From the NCBI GenBank assembly GCA_003242645.1, contig QGVC01000159.1, positions 1-8,043 on the forward strand: DNA of 8,043 nucleotides. The letters run 5' to 3'. The notes under the pieces are model-generated. The model did not search any database, was not told the origin of the DNA, and saw only the letters and a program-made list of their open reading frames with translations. This DNA is from Pseudomonadota bacterium (lineage in GTDB: Bacteria; Pseudomonadota; Alphaproteobacteria; Rhizobiales; Hyphomicrobiaceae). Below, piece after piece: positions 1-6,197 of the stretch (position 1 is the stretch's first letter; each line of letters starts with the position of its first letter). A program made the translations under genes and the position numbers.

Positions 1-368
1 CATCGCTCAGAGCACGGGCAGGGCTGCCCGGGGCAACCCGGGCATCGGCAGTGCGTAACGAGCGCCACGACGGCTGTTGTGAATACGACGGCACCGATGG
101 CCAGGGAGAGGATGCCGACGAGATGGCGCCGCAAATGGCGCAGAGGAATGACCCACGCGCCGTCCATCAAGAGCGGCGGCAGGAATAGCACCAGCACCAG
201 TTCCGGTTCGAGGCTGATGGCGGGCTCGCCAGGCACAAAGGCTAATGCACCACCGCCGATGATAAGAGCTGCTGCTGGCGGAATTCCTAGCCAGTTCGCC
301 AGATAATGTAGGGCAACGGCCGCCAAGAGCATGGCGAGCACGAGTTCGAACAGGATCAACCCATCCAT
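1..368 (-). pseudogene. NhaP-type Na+/H+ antiporter, N-terminal part, apparently frameshifted, runs off the window
   Basis: The minus-strand frame from the ATG at 368 encodes about 106 residues typical of the start of CPA1/NhaP sodium/proton antiporters, inner-membrane exchangers. There is a hydrophobic first helix (FELVLAMLLAAVAL), then LAFVPGEP, ISLEPELVLVLFLPPLL, a basic RHLRRHL stretch and another hydrophobic helix. A GGAG lies about 8 bases before the ATG. After residue 106 (around 48-53) the frame stays open but turns into a Cys/Pro-rich run. The neighbouring frame continues the family pattern (PMPGLPRAALPVL) and then meets TGA at 7-9, where relatives as I recall them have Gly in LGAI. 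I infer a one-base deletion plus a nonsense change, so a pseudogene. Sequencing error is the main alternative. The rest of the gene (normally 400-550 residues) lies outside. Confidence 0.6.
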
Positions 369-739
369 TCCCCATCTCCGGAACCGCAGCGGCCGCGATC
401 ACAAGTATAAATCTGTTTGCCAAGCGGAGTGGTTTGGTTCGCAACGTAAGCCTTACACGCGCTAATCCATTGGAACTCATCACTAGCGTGAAGGAAGGCC
501 TGTTCTGGGCGTTGTCCACTCCTGCCCTTATGAACGTCCTGCTTTTAACGGGTGAGCGAACTCGCGGTGAGATGGAGGGCCGGAAACTCGAGGTCGTTGT
601 GAAATTGTGATCTCCGATACGTGAGGCTGAGCCGGTTTCGTTCAAGATGTGCGCTTCACCCAAACGTCACCATCGTATTGCTGCCAAGGCGACGTAAAAT
701 GGCTCGCTTTCGGCTTTGATTGCCTCCGCGGAGGAAGGA
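369..739. other. Gene-free gap between antiporter and LysR remnants
   Basis: No convincing gene or RNA is visible on either strand. Open frames cross it, including one on the minus strand that runs into the antiporter fragment, but their translations are low-complexity or Arg/Ser-rich and match no family I know. The antiporter promoter should lie here, since its start is at 368. I see no clear -35/-10 pair. Confidence 0.5.
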
Positions 740-948
740 GTGGATCGTCTCGAACGCGACCGGATGTTCATCGCCGTGATGGAGCCGGGCAGCTTCACCG
801 AGGCGGCTGAGCGCCTGGGCACGAGCTCGGGCCAGGCCAGTAACGGACGAGGTCGTCTGGCGATTTGGGGATGCCGTGTTGGTCGAGATAGTCAGGCGCG
901 CCAACGACGACGATGCGCGGCACACAGCTTATGGATGATCAAGCTGGA
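740..948 (+). pseudogene. LysR-family regulator remnant (N-terminal helix-turn-helix only)
   Basis: A GTG at 740 follows a GAGGAAG purine run. It opens a frame reading VDRLERDRMFIAVMEPGSF then TEAAERLGTSSGQAS. This is the typical first 34 residues of LysR transcription factors: the F-x-AV-x-E-x-GSF-T-x-AAE-x-L signature of the winged helix-turn-helix. After about 841 the match moves to another frame, where DLG (862-870) and a TTTMRGT segment (904-924) sit where LysR proteins have DLGVRLL and RTTR-x-x-x-LT. A TAG at 889-891 interrupts that frame. The effector-binding domain, over 200 residues, is absent. The first frame stays open to 1192 and reads into the DoxX remnant, which looks like a chance fusion. 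It was probably the regulator of the dioxygenase downstream. The first 34 residues are convincing; the second part is tentative. Confidence 0.6.
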
Positions 949-962
949 ATCTCTGGGCCGAC

Positions 963-1192
963 CGATGCGGCTTGGGTGGCATAGCTTTGATCTTTGGCCT
1001 CTGGACCCGGCGGTTTCGCTCGCGTTGGTGCCCATTCTGATCGGCACGATCTATACGCCGCACGGTGCCGCAGGCTTCTTTTTCTCCACTGAAATCGGCG
1101 GAAGGGAATTTCCCGCGTTTTGGGCAGTGACCCTGATCGTGCAGGCCCTGCTCGGCGATGGCGCATTCGCTCTCAAGTGCGGCAACGCCTGA
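963..1192 (+). pseudogene. DoxX-family membrane protein remnant (C-terminal part, frameshifted)
   Basis: DoxX proteins are small four-helix inner-membrane proteins of about 130-150 residues, often encoded beside dioxygenases and quinone-handling enzymes. Two adjacent frames together give the C-terminal half. One frame carries GLGGIALIFGLWTR (969-1010). The next carries AVSLALVPILIGTIYTPHG, then GGREFPAFWAVTLIVQALLGDGAFAL, ending in TGA at 1190-1192. The G-x-EYP/EFP-x-F and QALLGDGA(F/Y)AL segments are characteristic of the family end. The frame change falls at about 1007-1012, in a CCCGGCGG run where a base or two seems missing. The first one or two membrane helices are not found upstream, where the sequence passes directly into the LysR remnant. 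A deletion that removed the end of lysR and the start of doxX would explain this. The dioxygenase gene begins 54 bases downstream. Confidence 0.65.
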
Positions 1193-1204
1193 CGATCTCT
1201 TCGC

Positions 1205-1225
1205 GCCGCGGGCGCAAGCCGCGGC
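1205..1225. other. GC-rich hairpin before the dioxygenase gene
   Basis: GCCGCGG (1205-1211) and CCGCGGC (1219-1225) form a perfect 7-bp stem around a 7-base loop, between the DoxX relic stop and the ribosome-binding site of the dioxygenase. No T-run follows on either strand, so a terminator is unlikely. It could be an operator-like palindrome or an mRNA stem; the sequence does not decide. Confidence 0.3.
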
Positions 1226-1246
1226 CCCGACTCCACGGAGCGATCC

Positions 1247-2107
1247 ATGACCAATGCCAATGTTTTTTTCGATTTGAGTGCGGCGCCGATGCGCATCGGC
1301 ATCGTCCGGCTAAAGGTGCGTGACTTAGAGGCGGTCTCCAGCTTCTATCGCTGCATTCTCGGTCTGACCCCGATCGCTGAAGAGAACCACTGCGTCACGC
1401 TCGGCACGCGCGAGAACCCTCTCCTCGAGCTCGAAGGCGATATCGCCCTCAGGCCGCGCGATCCGCACGAGGCCGGGCTCTTTCACACAGCTTTCCTCAT
1501 GCCGTCGCGCGCCGATCTCTCCCGTTGGCTCACGCATGTGATCGAGGCGGGCGTGCCGCTCCAGGGCGCGTCGGATCACATCGTGAGTGAAGCCATCTAT
1601 CTCGCCGATCCGGAGGGCAACGGCATCGAGGTCTACGCCGACCGCCCCATCTCGCGCTGGCGCGATCCGGATGGCAGCGTCCGAATGAGCACGAAACCGC
1701 TCGATACGCCGGATCTGTTGAAGGTCGCGGAGGGGAGCAAATGGGCCGGGTTTCCGGAAGGCGGCATTATCGGACACGTCCACCTGCAGGTCGGCGACAC
1801 CGCGGCAGCAGACCGCTTCTATCGTGATATCCTCGGATTCGACATCACGACCCGCTATCCTGGCGCGAGCTTCTATGGAAGCGGCGGCTATCACCATCAG
1901 CTCGCAGCCAACATCTGGAACAGCCGTGGCGCCGGACGGCGGTCGCCCGGAATGGCAGGCCTCGACAAGCTTGAGATCATCGTCCGCGATGGCTTGCAGG
2001 TCGAGATTGCCGCTCGCGCTCGAAGCGCTGGTCTGGAGCTCACGAGCACTGCGGAAGGCATAAACTTGACCGATCCCTGGGGCACCGCAATTACGATCAG
2101 GACGTGA
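1247..2107 (+). CDS. VOC-superfamily two-domain ring-cleavage dioxygenase / glyoxalase-like protein (CatE type)
   Basis: This is an intact 286-residue protein of two vicinal-oxygen-chelate modules, the layout of CatE-like catechol/hydroquinone extradiol dioxygenases (COG2514). Domain 1 spans about 15-132: IGIVRLKVRDLEAVSSFY, then FHTAFL with H80, DHIVSEA with H111, and DPEGNGIEVYADRP with E128. Domain 2 spans about 172-285: GHVHLQVGD with H177/H179, FYRDILGF, YHHQLAANIW with H216/H217, and a final DPWGTAITI. In type I extradiol enzymes an Fe(II) is held by two His and one Glu. The Glu position present in domain 1 (E128) is Thr283 in domain 2, so the metal set cannot be assigned by eye. The substrate is unknown; a catechol or hydroquinone is likely from family and context. 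The ATG is chosen because ACGGAG ends 6 bases upstream; Met15 is possible but would trim the first strand. The gene follows LysR and DoxX relics, suggesting it has lost its old regulator. Confidence 0.85.
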   Translation: MTNANVFFDLSAAPMRIGIVRLKVRDLEAVSSFYRCILGLTPIAEENHCVTLGTRENPLLELEGDIALRPRDPHEAGLFHTAFLMPSRADLSRWLTHVIEAGVPLQGASDHIVSEAIYLADPEGNGIEVYADRPISRWRDPDGSVRMSTKPLDTPDLLKVAEGSKWAGFPEGGIIGHVHLQVGDTAAADRFYRDILGFDITTRYPGASFYGSGGYHHQLAANIWNSRGAGRRSPGMAGLDKLEIIVRDGLQVEIAARARSAGLELTSTAEGINLTDPWGTAITIRT

Positions 2108-2158
2108 GCGGCCGCGCTTGCTCGACCGGTGAAAAAACTAAGTCGCGCCACGTGCAAA

Positions 2159-2174
2159 ACTTCGCGAGCGAAGT
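2159..2174 (+). other. Small hairpin downstream of the dioxygenase gene
   Basis: ACTTCG and CGAAGT (2159-2164 and 2169-2174) form a 6-bp stem with a CGAG loop about 50 bases after the stop codon. No T-run follows, so this is at best a weak or Rho-assisted end for the dioxygenase transcript, which otherwise converges on the tRNA and MreB genes. Confidence 0.25.
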
Positions 2175-2240
2175 GTGAACCCGAACAAATTGATGTCCGG
2201 TTTTCACCCTCAATTCCTGGCGGATTTCAAAGGCTTGCGA

Positions 2241-2316
<76 letters not shown>

Positions 2317-2329
2317 ACGCCGCGACGGG

Positions 2330-2350
2330 AAAGGGGCCCTGATGGGCCCC
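2330..2350 (-). terminator. Terminator-like hairpin after the MreB-like gene
   Basis: On the minus strand GGGGCCC (2350-2344) and GGGCCCC (2339-2333) form a perfect 7-bp GC stem with an ATCA loop, followed by a short TTT (2332-2330) and then CCC. It sits between the end of the MreB-like gene (2440) and the tRNA-Lys gene (2316). The short U-run makes it a weak intrinsic terminator. It could also separate or help release the tRNA from a read-through transcript. Confidence 0.5.
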
Positions 2351-2439
2351 TGATGCGTGTCATGTAGCATCGGCATGGGGCAGTGTCCAGACCTTGGCAG
2401 GGGCGGAAAGAGGTCGAGCCGATGGCGCGGCAGCGGCCT

Positions 2440-3483
2440 CTACCAATCCGGCGACAGGAGCAGGTGAGCGTTGTCGGTGAGGTGCTCCAGCACCGCCGCG
2501 GTGCCGTTGATGACGCACCGCATCGGATCCTCGGCCAGGGTGAAGGGGATGCCGAGGCGGCGGGAAAGCTCATGGTCGAGGCGGTCGAGAAGCGCGCCGC
2601 CACCCGTCAGCACGATGCCACGCTCGCAGACACCGGCAGCGACCTCGGCCGGCACCTCCTCGAGCGCGCGTTGGACGAATTCGGTAATCTCGCTGAGGGG
2701 TGGATCCAACGCCTCGGCGACGTGGCGCGGCCCCAGGACGACGGTCTTGAGACGGCCGCGGCGCAGGTCGCGGCCGCGGATACGGATGTCGGCGTCCCAT
2801 CCGTTCGGCTGGGCACTCGCTGTGCCCGCTTCGATCTTGATGCGCTCTGCGCTTGCCTCACCGACGACGAGGTGATGGCGGCGGCGGATATAGCGGATGA
2901 TGGCGTCGTCCATCGCATTGCCGGCGCAGCGCAGAGAGCGGGCCGTAATGACCCGTCCACGGGAGACGATGGCGATGTCCGTCGTGCCGCCGCCGATGTC
3001 CACCACCATCGCCCCTGCAGCCTCGTGGATAGGGACACCCGCGCCCAGCAACGCTGCAACCGGCTCGGCAATGAGTTGAACCACGCGCGCTCCCGCGTTC
3101 CGGGCAGTGTCTATGACGGCCCGCCGCTCCACCGGCGTAGCACCCGCAGGCACCGAGATCAGGATCCGCGGCCGGCGAAAATTCAAAGTGGACCGCGCGC
3201 GCCGAATGAATTGGCGCAGCATGAATTCGGTCGCCACAAAGTCGGCGATAACCCCGTCGCGAAGCGGCCAAAGAAGCTCGAGGGGCTCAGGCGCGACTCC
3301 GAAAATGCGCCGTGCCTCCGCGCCCACTGCGACCATCTCGCGTTCGCCAAGAACCGTCCGAACCGCGACGACCGACGGCTCGTCGATGGTGATCCCGCGG
3401 CCCACCACGTGCACCAGCGTGTTCGCCGTGCCAAGGTCGATCGCAATATCCTCCGAGAATACTCCTGAGATTTTTGGCAGCAT
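2440..3483 (-). CDS. mreB: MreB-family actin-like cell-shape protein, divergent and probably a paralog
   Basis: The 347-residue length matches MreB, the bacterial actin that forms membrane-bound filaments guiding lateral wall synthesis. All nucleotide-binding motifs are present: phosphate-1 IDLGTANTLV (15-24), the connecting EP-x-AA-x-x-GAG segment (140-149), phosphate-2 VVDIGGGTTDIAIVS (160-174) and adenosine LTGGGALL (292-299). The start MLPKISGVFSEDIAIDLG resembles the amphipathic membrane anchor of E. coli MreB. The middle part diverges: RSLRCAGNAMDDAI, a basic IRRRHH run (199-204) and DLRRGRLK. The Glu before the EP of E. coli MreB is Ala139 here; the Glu before the Pro (E140) is kept. 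Canonical alphaproteobacterial MreB, as I recall it, reads VEQAMVAAIGAG at this place, so this is probably a second copy. No mreC or mreD follows; the next feature is a hairpin and tRNA-Lys. The ATG at 3483 gives the family-standard N-terminus but has no clear Shine-Dalgarno. It lies 258 bases after leuA. Confidence 0.88.
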   Translation of the reverse strand: MLPKISGVFSEDIAIDLGTANTLVHVVGRGITIDEPSVVAVRTVLGEREMVAVGAEARRIFGVAPEPLELLWPLRDGVIADFVATEFMLRQFIRRARSTLNFRRPRILISVPAGATPVERRAVIDTARNAGARVVQLIAEPVAALLGAGVPIHEAAGAMVVDIGGGTTDIAIVSRGRVITARSLRCAGNAMDDAIIRYIRRRHHLVVGEASAERIKIEAGTASAQPNGWDADIRIRGRDLRRGRLKTVVLGPRHVAEALDPPLSEITEFVQRALEEVPAEVAAGVCERGIVLTGGGALLDRLDHELSRRLGIPFTLAEDPMRCVINGTAAVLEHLTDNAHLLLSPDW

Positions 3484-3700
3484 GGAGCTTGTGTCTCAGC
3501 GTCGCAGCCGTGCGATGTACGCAGGGGCCGGCGGGCATTCGCAACGACTGCCCAGGGCACACACTATGGACGCTGTGCAATTAAGGCCTACTTGCCGCCA
3601 CGTTCGACTTCGCGGAGGCCTTTTGCCGTCGATGAACAATATGCGAATTCGACCTTGACGCCAACGGCAGCTATGCCGCGGCGCAAATGCGGTTTGATAG

Positions 3701-3730
3701 GCCCAGTCGCGCAGTTCCGCGCGACCGGGC
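3701..3730 (-). terminator. Strong hairpin downstream of leuA
   Basis: Arms at 3719-3730 and 3701-3712 enclose a 6-base loop and make a 12-bp stem, starting 11 bases after the leuA stop. In a minus-strand transcript the fifth pair is a G-U wobble, whereas in a plus-strand transcript it is an A-C mismatch. The fold therefore fits RNA read from the leuA strand. No U-run follows (CTATCAAACC), so it may be a Rho-assisted or 3'-end-stabilising hairpin rather than a classic intrinsic terminator. Confidence 0.5.
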
Positions 3731-3741
3731 AGGAGGAAAGC

Positions 3742-5325
3742 TTAGATCCCTCCGAGCCTAAAACCTGACTGAGCGGTGCGCTGGCCCGGAGCACCGCGCT
3801 CCAGCTTGATGAGCAGCTTGTTGAGGGCCGCCACGTAAGCTTTGGCCGAGGCGACCAGGGTGTCCGGATCGGCCGCCTTTGCCGTCACCGTGTGGCCGTT
3901 CTCCTGAAGGCGCACCGAAACCTCGGCCTGCGCGTCCGTACCCCCGGTCACTGCGTGCACCTGATACAACTCGAGCACGGCATTGTGCGGAACAATCGCC
4001 TTGATGGCATTGAAAGTGGCATCCACAGGCCCGTTGCCGGTGGCTTGCGCGGTCTGATGCTGGCCCCCGACGTCGAGCGTCAGGGTGGCGGACTGGGGAC
4101 CTGAGGTGCCGGCGATCACCGTCAGCGCGACGACCTTGATACGGTCGCTCGCGGTGGCGATCTCCTCGTCAACAAGCGCCTCGATGTCCTCGTCGTAGAT
4201 CACCTTCTTGCGATCGGCGAGCGCCTTGAAACGGTTGAACGCGTCCTCGAAAGCGTTCTCGCCGAGCTCGTACCCCAGCTCCTTGAGTTTGGTGCGGAAG
4301 GCATTGCGGCCAGAATGCTTGCCCATGACCAGCGAGCTCTTGCTGAGGCCCACCGACTCCGGCGTCATGATCTCGTAGGTCTGGGTGTGCTTCAGCATCC
4401 CGTCCTGATGGATGCCGCTCTCGTGCGCGAAGGCGTTCCGGCCCACGATCGCCTTGTTGTACTGCACGGGGAACGAGGTCGCCGCGGAGACCAGCTTCGA
4501 AGCGCGGGTCAGCATCCTGGTCTCGATGCCGGTCCAGAACGGCAGCACATCGTTGCGGGTTTTGATCGCCATCACGATCTCTTCGAGCGCGGCGTTGCCC
4601 GCGCGCTCGCCGATGCCGTTGATGGTGCATTCAACCTGCCGCGCACCCGCTTTGACGCCCGCAAGAGAATTAGCCACGGCCATGCCGAGGTCGTCATGGC
4701 AATGGACGGAAAAGACGGCCTTGTCTGAATTCGGGACCCGCTCACGCACCGTCTTGAACAGGTTGTAGTACTCCTCGGGAACCGTGTAGCCGACGGTGTC
4801 AGGAATATTGATGGTGGTGGCCCCGGCCTTGATGGCCGTCTCGACGCAACGGCAGAGGAAGTCGATTTCTGTCCGGGTGCCGTCTTCGGCCGACCACTCC
4901 ACGTCGTCCACGTATTTGCGGGCGCGCTCCACGGAGGCCCGCACCATCTCCAACACCTCGTGCGGCTCCTTCTGGAGCTTGTACTTCATGTGGATGGGCG
5001 AGGTGGAGATGAACGTGTGAATGCGCGGACGCTGGGCGTGCCGGACGGCTTCGGCGCAACGGTCGATATCCTGGAAGCTTGCGCGTGCAAGGCCAGCCAC
5101 AACAGCCCGCTTGACCCGTTTGGCGATGGCGGAAACCGCCTCGAAATCTCCATCGGAAGCAATGGGGAAGCCGGCTTCGATGATGTCGACGCCCATTTCG
5201 TCGAGCAGGTCGGCGACCTCGAGCTTCTCCTCGAACGTCATGGTTGCGCCAGGGCACTGCTCGCCGTCGCGCAGCGTTGTGTCAAAAATCAATACTCGAT
5301 CGCCGGAGTTTGTCGTCTGAGACAT
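3742..5325 (-). CDS. leuA: 2-isopropylmalate synthase (LeuA)
   Basis: LeuA catalyses the first committed step of leucine synthesis: acetyl-CoA plus 2-oxoisovalerate gives 2-isopropylmalate, in the cytosol. The 527 residues match the bacterial LeuA type 1 length. The catalytic TIM barrel starts with FDTTLRDGEQCPG (14-26, R19-D20). The metal-binding HCHDDLGMA has H208 and H210, and GIGERAGNAALEE lies at 237-249. The linker carries NAFAHESGIHQDG (297-309) and MGKHSGR. The C-terminal leucine-binding regulatory domain spans about 398-505 with TGNGPVDATFNAI (429-441), so feedback inhibition by leucine is expected. The ATG at 5325 is preceded by AAGGAA with 9 bases between. Upstream lies a leader with a leucine-rich peptide and competing hairpins, suggesting attenuation. 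The other leucine genes are not in the window. All motifs look intact. Confidence 0.97.
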   Translation of the reverse strand: MSQTTNSGDRVLIFDTTLRDGEQCPGATMTFEEKLEVADLLDEMGVDIIEAGFPIASDGDFEAVSAIAKRVKRAVVAGLARASFQDIDRCAEAVRHAQRPRIHTFISTSPIHMKYKLQKEPHEVLEMVRASVERARKYVDDVEWSAEDGTRTEIDFLCRCVETAIKAGATTINIPDTVGYTVPEEYYNLFKTVRERVPNSDKAVFSVHCHDDLGMAVANSLAGVKAGARQVECTINGIGERAGNAALEEIVMAIKTRNDVLPFWTGIETRMLTRASKLVSAATSFPVQYNKAIVGRNAFAHESGIHQDGMLKHTQTYEIMTPESVGLSKSSLVMGKHSGRNAFRTKLKELGYELGENAFEDAFNRFKALADRKKVIYDEDIEALVDEEIATASDRIKVVALTVIAGTSGPQSATLTLDVGGQHQTAQATGNGPVDATFNAIKAIVPHNAVLELYQVHAVTGGTDAQAEVSVRLQENGHTVTAKAADPDTLVASAKAYVAALNKLLIKLERGAPGQRTAQSGFRLGGI

Positions 5326-5345
5326 TGGTGAATTTTCCTTCGCGG

Positions 5346-5370
5346 TACCGGCAGAAAGTGAAGGCCGGTA
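5346..5370 (-). promoter_or_regulatory. Hairpin just before the leuA ribosome-binding site
   Basis: TACCGGC (5370-5364) and GCCGGTA (5352-5346) form a perfect 7-bp stem with an 11-base loop in the leuA mRNA leader, ending 5 bases before the AAGGAA ribosome-binding site. No U-run follows. It may be the last element of the leader switch or may keep the ribosome-binding site region exposed or structured; its role is inferred only from position. Confidence 0.45.
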
Positions 5371-5374
5371 AGGT

Positions 5375-5401
5375 TTAACACGATCCGTTTTGCTTCATCA
5401 T
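5375..5401 (-). other. Possible 8-codon second leader frame (MMKQNGSC)
   Basis: The frame ATG ATG AAG CAA AAC GGA TCG TGT TAA follows an AGGGGG run four bases upstream. It has no leucine codon. Its Shine-Dalgarno-like run overlaps the 3' arm of the leader hairpin (5407-5415), and the CGGATCGT segment of the alternative pairing lies within it. Translation would therefore interfere with that pairing. It may be chance; nothing but the start context supports it. Confidence 0.2.
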
Positions 5402-5455
5402 GGTTCCCCCTGAGCGTCCGTCCCGGATCGTTCCGAGACCGTCGAGGCTCAGGGG
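5380..5455 (-). promoter_or_regulatory. leuA leader: long hairpin with a competing alternative fold (putative attenuator)
   Basis: In the leuA-strand RNA, CCCCTGAGC (5455-5447) pairs perfectly with GCTCAGGGG (5415-5407). An inner stem GTCTCGG (5439-5433) with CCGGGAC (5426-5420) adds seven pairs, one of them G-U, and has an AACGAT loop. The leader peptide stop codon lies inside the outer 5' arm, so a ribosome finishing or stalling there would control whether the outer stem forms. The top of the hairpin, ACGATCCG (5431-5424), is exactly complementary to CGGATCGT (5387-5380) downstream, giving a mutually exclusive fold. This is the logic of amino-acid attenuation as in the enterobacterial leu operon. 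However, no U-run follows the long hairpin, so which fold stops expression, and whether at transcription or translation, cannot be read directly. Confidence 0.65.
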
Positions 5456-5562
5456 CTAGTAAGGAGCAGATCGCGAAGGAGAGCGAGCAGACGGAAGCCA
5501 CCTGCTGGCGCGGCGACGGCCGCGTCGATAGCTCTAGCAGGGCCACTATTCAATGTGGGCAT
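5449..5562 (-). CDS. Leucine-rich leader peptide of leuA (attenuation peptide)
   Basis: This 37-codon frame upstream of leuA ends with RLLALLRDLLLTSP. Seven of the ten codons at 5490-5461 are leucine (CTG, CTC, CTC, CTT, CTG, CTC, CTT). Such a cluster directly before a leucine biosynthetic gene is the hallmark of a leader peptide whose ribosome stalls when charged tRNA-Leu is scarce. The peptide itself need have no function. The stop codon TGA (5451-5449) sits in the 5' arm of the leader hairpin, four codons after the first base of the last leucine codon. The ATG at 5562 is the only clear in-frame AUG but has no obvious Shine-Dalgarno; TTG at 5553-5551 is another possible start, so the N-terminus is uncertain. 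The same region can be read in another frame from GTG at 5546, which runs into leuA but has no such pattern. Confidence 0.75.
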   Translation of the reverse strand: MPTLNSGPARAIDAAVAAPAGGFRLLALLRDLLLTSP

Positions 5563-5688
5563 CGGCAGTCTGCTGGTCTGGTTCCAAAGTGCCTGGCACG
5601 CGCCTAAGCACCCCATGGTGAGTAGCGGATGCGTCGGGGCTTTGCAACCCTCCTTTGATGCAAAAGGAAGCCAGAGGCGCGAGCGTGG

Positions 5689-6177
5689 TCACCCGTTCGG
5701 CGAGCAAACCTGGAGAAGATGCTTTGCTGCTTCCGCTGCGCCGTCGAGCGGAAACTCCTCGGCGCCGTCCTCTACGGTGACAATCAGCTGGCCGCCTGCG
5801 GTCAGGATCTTGCGCAAGTTGTCGTCGAGCTTCGTCTGACCTTCGAGCAGAAAGGCGTCGTCAATCTCAAGGCGTCCTCCAGTTGTTGGAATAGCAATCT
5901 CGACGCCACCGGCCGCCAGGAAAACCTCGACCTGCACGCCTTCCTCAGGCCTTATTGGCTTGTGCTCGTAGACAAAATGCACGTCGTCTTCTCCGGCCTC
6001 ACAACTGAACGCGATTTTTCCGTAGCCGCTGTTTGGCGTTCCATAGACGAGCGACGCGCCATCCTCGCTTCGGTTGCCGAACCAGACGACCTGTTCAGCT
6101 GAAGCCGGTTGCGGTGAATGAATCTGGAGCAGGCCGCAGATAGCGATGGCAGGAATAGCGAGCTTCGAGTTCGGCAT
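5689..6177 (-). CDS. Secreted protein of unknown function with a likely disulfide
   Basis: I do not recognise the family. The 162-residue protein begins with a probable Sec signal peptide: MPNSK, a hydrophobic core AIPAIAICGLLQI, then PASA with likely cleavage after Ala27 (ASA before EQ). The mature part, about 135 residues, is acidic with many short alternating hydrophobic stretches, suggesting a beta-rich fold. It contains just two cysteines, C59 in FSCEAGE and C158 near the end, which could form one disulfide in the periplasm. The pattern VVWFGNR, SLVYGTPNSGYGKIAFSC recalls small alphaproteobacterial periplasmic proteins whose first strands read tLxYG then hydrophobic-x-C, but that is impression only. 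It starts 20 bases after the stop of the PhzF-family gene, so the two are probably co-transcribed. The Shine-Dalgarno is weak. A small CCTTT/AAAGG hairpin follows at 5652-5667. Confidence 0.75.
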   Translation of the reverse strand: MPNSKLAIPAIAICGLLQIHSPQPASAEQVVWFGNRSEDGASLVYGTPNSGYGKIAFSCEAGEDDVHFVYEHKPIRPEEGVQVEVFLAAGGVEIAIPTTGGRLEIDDAFLLEGQTKLDDNLRKILTAGGQLIVTVEDGAEEFPLDGAAEAAKHLLQVCSPNG

Positions 6178-6197
6178 TTTGCTTGTGTCCGTACTAT

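Noticed and set aside
716..1192. A single 158-residue protein on the plus strand
   Set aside because: Its first 34 codons from 740 are LysR-like and its last 60 are DoxX-like, with family matches in other frames between them. It is a chance join of two remnants, not one gene.
2383..3468. A 361-residue plus-strand frame opposite the MreB-like gene
   Set aside because: It is the complement of a clear MreB-family gene and shows only the charged, low-information composition of a GC-rich antisense frame.
2440..3483. Loss of the catalytic glutamate in the MreB-like protein
   Set aside because: The residue replaced by Ala is the Glu two before the Pro (A139). By alignment with Hsp70 the catalytic acid is the Glu directly before the Pro, which is kept (E140).
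5289..5546. An 85-residue minus-strand protein overlapping the leuA start
   Set aside because: It overlaps the leuA leader and start and has no domain pattern. The neighbouring frame holds the leucine-codon run that fits the context far better.
5642..5671. Promoter-like pair TTGCAA - 17 bases - TACTCA before the leuA leader
   Set aside because: The -10 element matches only two of six consensus positions; too weak to report as a promoter.
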